Part shown: one piece after another, positions 24,006 to 31,793 of the stretch
Layout: each line of letters opens with the position of its first letter
Position numbering within the stretch: the first letter of the stretch is position 1
Position numbers and translations under genes: made by a program
Origin: Massilia sp. PDC64
GTDB taxonomy: Bacteria; Pseudomonadota; Gammaproteobacteria; Burkholderiales; Burkholderiaceae_D
NCBI RefSeq assembly: GCF_900101265.1
Contig: NZ_FMZS01000003.1
Coordinates: 1 to 64,000 of the forward strand
Length of the DNA stretch: 64,000 nt
Direction of reading: 5' to 3'
Notes under the pieces: model-generated
The model's input: the letters and a program-made list of their open reading frames with translations, nothing else
What the model was told of the DNA's origin: nothing
Database searches by the model: none

Positions 24006-24025
24006 GTCGTGTCCTCGTTAAGTGT

Positions 24026-25027
24026 TCAGTGTTTGCGCAGCTGGCGCAGGCCCAATGCCACGCCGGCCGCGCCGATGCCGGCCAGCAGCCACGCGCGATG
24101 CGTCGTCGCCCACAGCTGCACGCTGCGGGTGCTGGCGCCGTCGTCGAAGGAGCCGTGCGCCCCGTACGGTCCGGGTACGGGCCGCCACAGGTTGTCGGGC
24201 CGGTCGGCGGGGATGGACCGCGGACCCTGCTGGCCGGCCACGCCCTTGCGGGCCAGGTAGAGGTCCAGCAGGCGCGGCACGAACTTCTCGGCCAGCACGG
24301 TGGACAGCGTGGGCGCGCCCACGCAGATCTCCGCGCGGCGCGCATGGGCCGCCCAGAAGATCGCGCGCGCGGCGACCTCGGGCTGGTAATACGTGCCGAT
24401 CGGCTTGGGATGGTGCGTCAGGGTCGTCTTGCACCACTCGAATTGCGGGGTGTTCACGCCCGGCATGTCGACGACGGCCACGTGGATGTTGCTCTTCTCG
24501 TGCTCGAGTTCCGTGCGGACGGATTGGGTAAAACCCTTGATGGCGTGCTTGGCGCCGCAATACGGCGATTGCAGCGGGATCGAGCGGTACGCGAGCGCCG
24601 AGCTGACCTGCACGATGGTGCCGCGGTTGCGGGGCCGCATGCGTTTCAGCGCTGCCATCGTGCCCCACACGAAGCCGTGGTAGGTGACGTCGGTGACGCG
24701 GCGGAAGTCGTCGGGGGCGATGTCGGCGAACGGCGCGAACACGGTGGCCATCGCATTGTTGACCCAGATGTCGATGGGGCCCAGCGCCGTCTCGGCCCGC
24801 TCGGCGGCGGCCTCGACCTGGTTGTAGTCGGCCACGTCGGCGGAGATGGCGATCGCCTGCGGCGCGCCGAGCCGTTCAGCTTCCGCGCGCGCCGCTTCCA
24901 GGCGCTCCGGATCGCGTGCGATCAGCGCGATGCGTGCGCCGCTGCGGGCGAATTGCTGTACCGCCGCACGGCCGATCCCCGCGCTGGCACCCGTGATGAC
25001 GACGACTTCATGGCGTGCTTCCGGCAT
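24026..25027 (-). CDS. Short-chain dehydrogenase/reductase with C-terminal membrane tail
   Basis: 333 residues. Canonical SDR core: VITGASAGIGRAA (NADP-binding glycine motif), a NNA motif (VNNAMATVF), catalytic Ser in QVSSALAYRS and YCGAKHA as the YxxxK pair. After the roughly 250-residue core comes an extension of about 80 residues ending with one hydrophobic helix (WLLAGIGAAGVALGL) and RQLRKH, so it is likely tail-anchored to the inner membrane. It is the first gene of the seven-gene operon. Start at 25027 with GGAGGG upstream, rather than 24 bases earlier. Confidence 0.88.
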   Translation of the reverse strand: MPEARHEVVVITGASAGIGRAAVQQFARSGARIALIARDPERLEAARAEAERLGAPQAIAISADVADYNQVEAAAERAETALGPIDIWVNNAMATVFAPFADIAPDDFRRVTDVTYHGFVWGTMAALKRMRPRNRGTIVQVSSALAYRSIPLQSPYCGAKHAIKGFTQSVRTELEHEKSNIHVAVVDMPGVNTPQFEWCKTTLTHHPKPIGTYYQPEVAARAIFWAAHARRAEICVGAPTLSTVLAEKFVPRLLDLYLARKGVAGQQGPRSIPADRPDNLWRPVPGPYGAHGSFDDGASTRSVQLWATTHRAWLLAGIGAAGVALGLRQLRKH

Positions 25028-25131
25028 AACCGAGGCCCTCCGATGGTGCAATGCAGGGCAAGCTTAGCACCAAGCGTCGATGAGCCTCGTCACGTTATGT
25101 TTGTGAAAAAGTTCTTGAACAAATGCACGTT
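25028..25131 (-). promoter_or_regulatory. Region holding the promoter of the seven-gene redox operon
   Basis: 104 bases between the GH2 stop and the first gene of the redox operon. On the minus strand an AT-rich stretch near 25090-25125 is the only promoter-like segment, followed by a GGAGGG ribosome-binding site. I see no clear palindrome and cannot fix the hexamers. Confidence 0.4.
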
Positions 25132-27900
25132 TCAGTTTGCAACCGGCCTGCTCCGTAGCGTCACCACGGCACCCTGCAGCCCCGCGCCGTCGGCGCGCAC
25201 GGTGATCGTGCCGCCCGCACCGGGCCGCGTGCGCACGATGCCCAGCACGAGCCCGTTGAACGCGGCTTTATCCTTCGCCTGGAACGATTCGAAGCTCGTC
25301 GCATCGCCGTTGTCGGTGGCGACGAGGTCGGCCGGTCCCTCGACCGTGAAGCGCACGCGGTCGTTCGCCCGTGGGGCAGGCAGCCCATCCTTGTCGACGA
25401 TGCGGACGGTGACGAACGCGAGGTCGCGCCCGTCGCTGGCGAGCGCCGTGCGGTCGGCCTGCGCCTGCAGCGCGGCCGGGGCGCCTGCCGTCTTCACGGT
25501 TTCCTTCGCCCACTCCTTGCCGTTCCTGTACGCGACGACCGTGATCTCGCCCGGTTCGTACTTCACGTCGTCCCAGCGCAGGCGATAGGTGGTCGGCGCC
25601 TTTTTCCGGCGGCCCTGCGACTTGCCGTTGACGAACAGCTCGGCCTCGTCGCCCGACGTGAACACGTGCACGGGCGTGACTTGTCCCACGCGCTCCGGCC
25701 ACGTCCAGTGCGGCAGCACGTGGACCATCGGCAGGTCGGGGCGCCAGCGCGACTGGTACAGCCAGTAGCGGTCCTTCGGGAAGCCCGCCAGGTCGACGAT
25801 GCCGGAATACGAGCTGCGCGCGTCGTAATAGGGCGTCGGCTCGCCCAGGTAATCGAATCCGGTCCAGACGAATTCGCCGGCCACGTACGGGTTCCGGTCG
25901 AGCGAGGCGAATACCTTGTCGGCGGACGATCCGAAATCGACGGCATACAGTTCGTAGGCGCTGACCTGCCTGCTCGCGGAATCGCCACCGCGACCGTCGC
26001 GGACGATGGAGCTGTTCGACGGATGCACGGGGAACAGATAGACCCCGCGGCTGCTGAAGGCGGACGCGGATTCCGTGCTGAGGATCATCTTGTCCGGGAA
26101 CTTCGCATGAAACAGCGGGTATTGCGGCGGCGTGCGGATCCGGTCCGTGCCCTCGAATTCCGGATCCTGGCGGATGCCTTCGCCCTGGTAGTTCAGGCCG
26201 ATGACGTCCACTTCCGCGGGCAGGGGCATGTCCGACTTGGCGTAGTTCATGGCCGTCGTCGTCGGCCGCGTCGGATCTTCTTCGCGGGCGATCCGGTGCA
26301 GCTCGTGCGCCACCGCGGCGCCGGCCTTGTCCGTGTACTGCTCGCCGACCTCGTTGCCGATGCTCCAGATGATGATGGACGGGTGGTTGCGGTCGCGCCG
26401 GATCATGGCGCGCAGGTCCTGCTCGTGCCAGTCGGGGAAGATCAGGTGGAAGTCCAGCGGCGTCTTCTTGCGCTCCCAGGAATCGAAGATCTCGTCCAGC
26501 ACGAGGAAGCCCATGCGGTCGGCGAGGTCCAGCAGCTGCGGGTCGGGTGGGTTGTGGCTCAGGCGCACGGCATTCGCGCCCATTGCGCGCATGATTTCCA
26601 GTTGGCGCTCGGCCGCGCGCACGTTGAACGCGGCGCCCAGTGCGCCCAGGTCGTGGTGGTTGTTCACGCCGCGCAGGGGAATGCGTTCGCCGTTGACGAC
26701 GAGGCCCCGGTCCGGGTCGAAACGCACGGTGCGGATGCCGAACGGCGTCTCGGTGCGGTCGACCACGCGGCCGTCCTGGCGCACCGTCGCCACCAGCGTG
26801 TAGCGGTGCGGCGTCTGCGTGGGCGGCGGGCCCCACAGGCGCGGCCTGGCGATCGTCGTCGACCCGCTGACGGTGCCGCTTGCGCCCGCGGCGACGGTCG
26901 TCGGCGCAGACATCGCGGTCGCGACGGGCTTGCCGGTGATCCGACCGCGCGCGTCCAGTGCATACACCTCGGTCGTCACGGTCGCGCTGGCCGGCGCGGC
27001 GCCCTCGTTGTCGACGGCGACCTGCCACGCGACGCGCGCGGATTCGCTCGACACGTCCGGCGTCGTCACGGTGACGCCCCATTGACCCACGTGCACGGGC
27101 GCCGTCTTCGTGAGCCACACGTTGCGGTACAGGCCCGCGCCCGGATACCAGCGCGCGGATTCCGGCGGGTTGTCGAGCCGGATCGCGAGCTGGTTCGCGC
27201 CGCCCGGCTGCAGCCACGGCGTCAGGTCGATGCGGAACGAGTTGTAGCCATAGGGCCAGCCGCCCGCGAGGTGGCCGTTGACCCACACGCTCGCGTACGA
27301 CATGGCGCCGTCCACGTCGAGGAAGATCTTTTTGCCGCGGTCGGCGGCGGGAATGTCCAGCTTGTGGCGATACCACACGGGGCCCCACGACTTGAGGCGG
27401 CCCATGCCGCCGTATGGGCCCGTCGCCAGGAACGGGCCTTCGATGGCCCAGTCGTGCGGCAGGACGACGGGGCGCCAGCCGCTGTCGTCGAACACCAGTT
27501 TGGCGAACGGTGCGTCGACGGCCGGTTCCGCGGCAGGGCGCGGGTAGCGGCGGGCGGGATCGCGGATGAACGCATTGCCGCTCGGGAGGATCCACGGCTT
27601 CAGCACGGGCGTGTCCGCGCGCGCGACCCTGGCCGCTTCCTCGGGCCTGGCGTCCGCCACCTTGCCGTCCGCGGACGCCGTCACTTCCGGCCGCACGTCA
27701 TACAGATACGGCGCCGAGCCGCCGGCCGGGTCGCCGGCGTGGAAGCGCCAGCCGTCGTCCAGCAGGATGCGCTGGCGCGGCGCGACGCGGTCGGCAGCCT
27801 CGGCGGCGAGGGTCGGGAAAGCGGGCAGCAGTCCCGCTGCGAGGGCGATGCCGAGTGTGAATGCGAGCCGGCGTGCGGCCTTGTGACGCTTGTCTTGCAC
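25132..27900 (-). CDS. GH2 family beta-galactosidase-like glycoside hydrolase
   Basis: 922 residues with a signal peptide (GTG start at 27900, then a helix ending LAAEA). Order: GH2 sugar-binding jelly roll (about 85-260), Ig-like domain, TIM barrel, then DUF4982 and a C-terminal Ig-like domain. Catalytic acid/base in WSIGNEVGEQ and nucleophile in AGEFVWTGFDYLGEP. The family releases terminal beta-galactose or beta-glucuronic/mannose units; the DUF4982 architecture is common in enzymes of hemicellulose loci. The GTG start is chosen because AGGAGGAG lies four bases upstream; a start at 27957 would break the signal peptide. Divergent from a GH115 gene. Confidence 0.9.
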   Translation of the reverse strand: MQDKRHKAARRLAFTLGIALAAGLLPAFPTLAAEAADRVAPRQRILLDDGWRFHAGDPAGGSAPYLYDVRPEVTASADGKVADARPEEAARVARADTPVLKPWILPSGNAFIRDPARRYPRPAAEPAVDAPFAKLVFDDSGWRPVVLPHDWAIEGPFLATGPYGGMGRLKSWGPVWYRHKLDIPAADRGKKIFLDVDGAMSYASVWVNGHLAGGWPYGYNSFRIDLTPWLQPGGANQLAIRLDNPPESARWYPGAGLYRNVWLTKTAPVHVGQWGVTVTTPDVSSESARVAWQVAVDNEGAAPASATVTTEVYALDARGRITGKPVATAMSAPTTVAAGASGTVSGSTTIARPRLWGPPPTQTPHRYTLVATVRQDGRVVDRTETPFGIRTVRFDPDRGLVVNGERIPLRGVNNHHDLGALGAAFNVRAAERQLEIMRAMGANAVRLSHNPPDPQLLDLADRMGFLVLDEIFDSWERKKTPLDFHLIFPDWHEQDLRAMIRRDRNHPSIIIWSIGNEVGEQYTDKAGAAVAHELHRIAREEDPTRPTTTAMNYAKSDMPLPAEVDVIGLNYQGEGIRQDPEFEGTDRIRTPPQYPLFHAKFPDKMILSTESASAFSSRGVYLFPVHPSNSSIVRDGRGGDSASRQVSAYELYAVDFGSSADKVFASLDRNPYVAGEFVWTGFDYLGEPTPYYDARSSYSGIVDLAGFPKDRYWLYQSRWRPDLPMVHVLPHWTWPERVGQVTPVHVFTSGDEAELFVNGKSQGRRKKAPTTYRLRWDDVKYEPGEITVVAYRNGKEWAKETVKTAGAPAALQAQADRTALASDGRDLAFVTVRIVDKDGLPAPRANDRVRFTVEGPADLVATDNGDATSFESFQAKDKAAFNGLVLGIVRTRPGAGGTITVRADGAGLQGAVVTLRSRPVAN

Positions 27901-27945
27901 AGTCTCCTCCTGGTAGGCAGCTGCGCAGTTGTTATAACATTTAAA

Positions 27946-27961
27946 ATGGTAGCGCAACCAT
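27946..27961. promoter_or_regulatory. LacI-type operator between GH2 and GH115 genes
   Basis: ATGGTAGCGCAACCAT is symmetrical except for one central base pair. The core TGGTAGCGCAACCA closely resembles the xyl-box (TGGTAGCGCTAACA) described for XylR-controlled xylan genes of Xanthomonas. On the minus strand it lies just upstream of TATAAC at 27937-27932, the likely -10 of the GH2 gene, and it is 92 bases from the GH115 start, so one repressor could control both genes. Confidence 0.65.
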
Positions 27962-27998
27962 TCACAGTGTATGCGTGAAGCCGTGGCTGGTCAAATGC

Positions 27999-28022
27999 AA
28001 ACGATCAATTTCTTGATCGTTT
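27999..28022. repeat. Perfect 10-bp inverted repeat in the GH115 leader
   Basis: AAACGATCAA at 27999-28008 and TTGATCGTTT at 28013-28022, separated by TTTC. It lies 31 bases before the GH115 ATG. No T-run follows on the plus strand. It could be a second operator or a hairpin in the mRNA leader. Confidence 0.55.
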
Positions 28023-28053
28023 CGCCGGCGCCGCCGCACTACCATGTGGGCCC

Positions 28054-30762
28054 ATGCGCCGCCTCGCCCTTGCCCTGTTCTTCGCCGCCAGCCTCGCCCA
28101 CGCCCGGCCGTTCGAGTTAACCGACACCGTCATCGTCCACGCCGACCAGCCCACGATGCGGCTCGCGGCCGGCATGCTGGGACGCGACGTCGCACGCGTG
28201 AGCGGCACGGCGCCCCCGCTCGCGACGCGCTTGCAGGATTGCCCACGCCGCTGCATCGTCGTGGGTACGGCGGATGCAGCCCTCGTGAAGGAGGCGGCGC
28301 GGGCGCTGGGCGCGGACCTGACGCCGCTGGTCGGCCAGTCCGAGCGCTACCTGCGCGTGGCGGGCGAGGCGGACGGCCGTGCGCTGCTGCTCGTGGCCGG
28401 ATCGGACCGGCGCGGCGCCGTGTACGGCGTCGTCGACATGTCGCGCGAACTGGGCGTCTCGGCGTGGGAATGGTGGGCCGACGTCGCGCCGGCGCACGTG
28501 GACCGGCCGGCCGTCGACGGCGCGCTGCGCGTGTCGAACGCCCCGGCGGTGGCGTACCGCGGCATCTTCATCAACGACGAGGACTGGGGCCTGCAGCCGT
28601 GGGCGGCGCGGACGTTCGACCCGGCCGGCGACATCGGTCCGGCCACGTATGCGCGCGTGTTCGAACTGCTGTGGCGCCTGAAGGCCAACCTGATCTGGCC
28701 AGCAATGCACGAGTCGACGCGGCCGTTCTACACCATCCCCGGCAATGCGCAGACGGCGGACGATTACGCGATCGTCGTGGGCACGTCGCATGCGGAACCG
28801 ATGATGCGCAATAACGTGGGCGAGTGGAAAAGCGGCCCGTTCGACTGGTTCCGGAACCGCGACCGCCTCGTCGATTACTGGCGCACGCGCATCGAGGAGG
28901 TGAAGCACACGGAGACGGTGACGTCGCTGGGCCTGCGCGGCGTGCACGATTCCGCGATGGAGGGTGCCACGGGTCCCGAACAGGCACGCGACACGTTGCA
29001 GGATGTGTTCCGCGTGCAGCGCACGATGCTGAGCCGGGCGCAGGGCAGGCCGCCCGAGCGCATCCCGCAGGCCTTCACGATGTACAAGGAAGTGCTCGAT
29101 TACTGGAACCTGGGCCTCGCCGTGCCGGACGACGTGACGCTCGTGTGGCCGGACGATAACTACGGCTACCTCGCGCAACTGGGGACGGACGGGGAGCGCC
29201 GCCGCGCGGGCGGGCAGGGCATTTATTACCACGTGTCGTACTGGGGGCGGCCGCACGACTACCTGTGGCTCGCCACGACGCATCCGTCCCTGGTCCGCGA
29301 CCAGCTGGAGCGCGCATGGGCGACGGGCGCGCGCCGCCTGTGGGTGCTGAACGTGGGCGACATCAAGCCGGCCGAATACCTGACCCAGTACTTCCTCGAC
29401 GCGGCGTTCGACGCGGACGTGTTGAAGCAGGACCCCGCGCGCCACCTGGAGGCGTGGGCCGCGACGCAGTTCGGACCCGGCAACGCGCAGGAAACGGCCG
29501 CGATCCTGCGCGAGTACTACCGGCTCGCGTGGGAACGCCGTCCCGAATTCATGGGCTGGAGCCAGACCGAACCCACGCGCCCCGTGCGCACGACGGCCTA
29601 TGTGCGCACGGGCGGCGACGAAGCGGAGCGCCGCCTGGCGGACTACCGCGCGTTGACGGCGCGGGCGGTACGCCTCGGCGCGCGCATCCCCGCGCCCCTG
29701 CGCGACGCGTACTTCGAACTGGTGCTGTACCCCGTGCGCTCGAGCGCGAACCTGAACACGCGCATATTGAAACTGGACCTCGCGGCGGAGTACGCGCGCC
29801 AGCAGCGGCCGTCCAGCAACCTGTACGTGCGCGAGGCGAAAGCGGCGCACGCGGCGCTCGTCGCGGATGCGGCCGCGTACAACGGCCTCGCGGGCGGCAA
29901 GTGGCGCGGCATCATGGATATCGCGCCGCGTCGCCTGCCCGTGTTCGCGGAACCCGTGTACCCCACGTGGAGCACGTCGGCGCGGCGCGGCTGCGGCATC
30001 GTCTACCCGGCACCGTTCTCCGTCGACGGCGACCGCTTCGTGCTGCGCCGGGGCCAGCCCGCCACGCGCATCGTGACGCTGGTGAGCTATGGAGGACAGG
30101 ACGCGCGCTGGTCCGTGCGCGCCGGGGCCCGCGCCGTGCAGGCCGACAGCAACGGCGGTATGCTGGACGCCGCGAACGGCCACGAACAGCGCATCGTGCT
30201 GCGCTACGACGGCGGCGCCGATCCGGCGCTGTCCCTGCAATGCGGAGACGACACCGTGCACGTCCGCTTCAGGGAAGGCGGCATCGTCGTGCTGCGCGCC
30301 GGCAGCGCCGGTCCCACGCGCGACTGGACACCGCAGCCCGGGCTCGGCACGTCCGGCAGCGCGATGCGCGCGCGGTTCGACGTGCCGTCGCGCGCGGTCT
30401 CCGGTCTCGCGGCGAGCGCGCCGCTGACGTACCGCTTCGCGACGACGGGCGACGACGAGATGCAGGTGCGCCTCGTCGCCGTCCCCGAGCATCCGCTGAC
30501 GGCGGCGAACCGCGTGCGCTTCGCCGTCAGCCTCGACGGCGGTGCGCCCGAGGTGGTCGACACGACGACGGCGGGGCGCAGCGAGCAATGGAAGGAAGAC
30601 GTGCTGGCCAACATGGCGGTGCGCACGTGGCGCGTGGGGCGTCTCGCGCCGGGCATGCATACGCTGGCGGTGCACGCGCTCGACCCGGGCGTCGTGCTGG
30701 ACCGGATCGACGTCGTGCCCGACGGCGCGCCCGACTATTACGGCATGCCGCCGACGGATTGA
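28054..30762 (+). CDS. GH115 family alpha-glucuronidase
   Basis: 902 residues with a short signal peptide (cleavage near AHA-RP). GH115 enzymes remove (4-O-methyl)glucuronic acid from both internal and terminal xylose of glucuronoxylan. Family landmarks: VAYRGIFINDEDWGLQPWA near 170, LKANLIWPAMHESTRPFY near 210, GTSHAEPMMRN, VWPDDNYGYL and VSYWGRPHDYLWL. The C-terminal ~250 residues form beta-sandwich domains as in characterised members. Likely periplasmic. Divergent from the GH2 gene with the LacI-type box between them. Confidence 0.92.
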   Translation: MRRLALALFFAASLAHARPFELTDTVIVHADQPTMRLAAGMLGRDVARVSGTAPPLATRLQDCPRRCIVVGTADAALVKEAARALGADLTPLVGQSERYLRVAGEADGRALLLVAGSDRRGAVYGVVDMSRELGVSAWEWWADVAPAHVDRPAVDGALRVSNAPAVAYRGIFINDEDWGLQPWAARTFDPAGDIGPATYARVFELLWRLKANLIWPAMHESTRPFYTIPGNAQTADDYAIVVGTSHAEPMMRNNVGEWKSGPFDWFRNRDRLVDYWRTRIEEVKHTETVTSLGLRGVHDSAMEGATGPEQARDTLQDVFRVQRTMLSRAQGRPPERIPQAFTMYKEVLDYWNLGLAVPDDVTLVWPDDNYGYLAQLGTDGERRRAGGQGIYYHVSYWGRPHDYLWLATTHPSLVRDQLERAWATGARRLWVLNVGDIKPAEYLTQYFLDAAFDADVLKQDPARHLEAWAATQFGPGNAQETAAILREYYRLAWERRPEFMGWSQTEPTRPVRTTAYVRTGGDEAERRLADYRALTARAVRLGARIPAPLRDAYFELVLYPVRSSANLNTRILKLDLAAEYARQQRPSSNLYVREAKAAHAALVADAAAYNGLAGGKWRGIMDIAPRRLPVFAEPVYPTWSTSARRGCGIVYPAPFSVDGDRFVLRRGQPATRIVTLVSYGGQDARWSVRAGARAVQADSNGGMLDAANGHEQRIVLRYDGGADPALSLQCGDDTVHVRFREGGIVVLRAGSAGPTRDWTPQPGLGTSGSAMRARFDVPSRAVSGLAASAPLTYRFATTGDDEMQVRLVAVPEHPLTAANRVRFAVSLDGGAPEVVDTTTAGRSEQWKEDVLANMAVRTWRVGRLAPGMHTLAVHALDPGVVLDRIDVVPDGAPDYYGMPPTD

Positions 30763-30890
30763 ATGATGCTTGGAATTTTAGGCAAGACTTTCGGAAAATC
30801 GCCTATGGAAGCGTACCCGTCCAGCATCTAGAATCATTCTCCTGGAGGTCCTGTATTCTGCTGGCCCTCTGCACGCAGCAAGGAGGAACG

Positions 30891-31793
30891 ATGTCGCAAC
30901 CCACGCAACCCGTCTGGTTCATCGCCGACGCCACCACCGGACTCGCGGCCGCGCTGGCGGAGGCCGTGCTTGCGTCCGGCCAGCACGCCGTCCTCGCGGC
31001 GCGCGTACCGGCGCAGCTGCAGGCCCTCGTCGACCGCCATCCGGACCGCGCGCTGGCGCTCGCGCTGGACGTGACGGATGCCGCCAGCGTCGACATGGCC
31101 GTGCTCGCCGCCGAGCGGCATTTCGGGCGCATCGACGTGCTGGCCACGAGCGCCGCCCAGCGCTATCCGGGCGCGATCGAGGAAGGCGAAGAGGGCGCCA
31201 TGCGCGCGCTGTTCGAGGAAAACGTGTTCGGCCCGATCAACCTGGCCCGCCGCGTGCTGCCCGGCATGCGTGCACGCCGCACGGGCCACATCGTGATGCT
31301 GGCCCGCGCCTCCGTGCAGGCGCCCGCGTTCGAAGGCTTCAGCCATGCCGCACGCTCCGCGCTGGAGGCGCTGGCGGAAGCGCTGTTCTATGAAGTGGAA
31401 CCGCTGGGCATCGGCGTCACGCTCGTCGATCCGGGCAGCGGCGACGATACGGATGGCTCCGTGCCCCGTGCGGCCGGCATCGCCGACTATGACGGCATGA
31501 TGAGCGGCCTGGCGAGTCGCGCGGCGCGCGCCGCGAGCGCCGCCCAGGTCGACGCCGCGCGCGGCGCGCAGGCCATCATGCAGGCCGTCGCCGCCGGCCG
31601 CGGCCCGCTGCGCCTCGTGCTGGGACGGGCGGCGCTGCAGCGCGCGTACGACCGCCTGCGCGTGCTGAAGGTGGGATTCGATGCGTGGGCGGACCTGGCC
31701 GCGTCGGCCGATGTTCCGGCACCCGTCCGGCCGGCCCACCCGGTGCCGCCGGCGGGCGGGCGGCCGCGCCGCGCCGTGCGTTCACGCGCCTGA
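30891..31793 (+). CDS. Degenerate short-chain dehydrogenase/reductase-like protein
   Basis: 300 residues, AGGAGGA five bases before the ATG. The overall SDR fold is clear ([12 protein letters not shown], then [45 protein letters not shown]). The functional motifs are eroded: the glycine-rich loop reads ATTGLAAAL, the NNAG motif reads TSAA, and the YxxxK position aligns with SHAAR (Ser and Arg). It probably has no oxidoreductase activity, or an altered one. Its stop overlaps the convergent GGDEF/EAL gene by 12 bases. No operon partner. Confidence 0.8.
   Translation: MSQPTQPVWFIADATTGLAAALAEAVLASGQHAVLAARVPAQLQALVDRHPDRALALALDVTDAASVDMAVLAAERHFGRIDVLATSAAQRYPGAIEEGEEGAMRALFEENVFGPINLARRVLPGMRARRTGHIVMLARASVQAPAFEGFSHAARSALEALAEALFYEVEPLGIGVTLVDPGSGDDTDGSVPRAAGIADYDGMMSGLASRAARAASAAQVDAARGAQAIMQAVAAGRGPLRLVLGRAALQRAYDRLRVLKVGFDAWADLAASADVPAPVRPAHPVPPAGGRPRRAVRSRA

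Noticed and set aside
28117..30675. Minus-strand open frame of 852 codons opposite GH115
   Set aside because: Same reason: low-complexity His/Arg/Ala translation with no fold, directly antisense to a clear GH115 gene.
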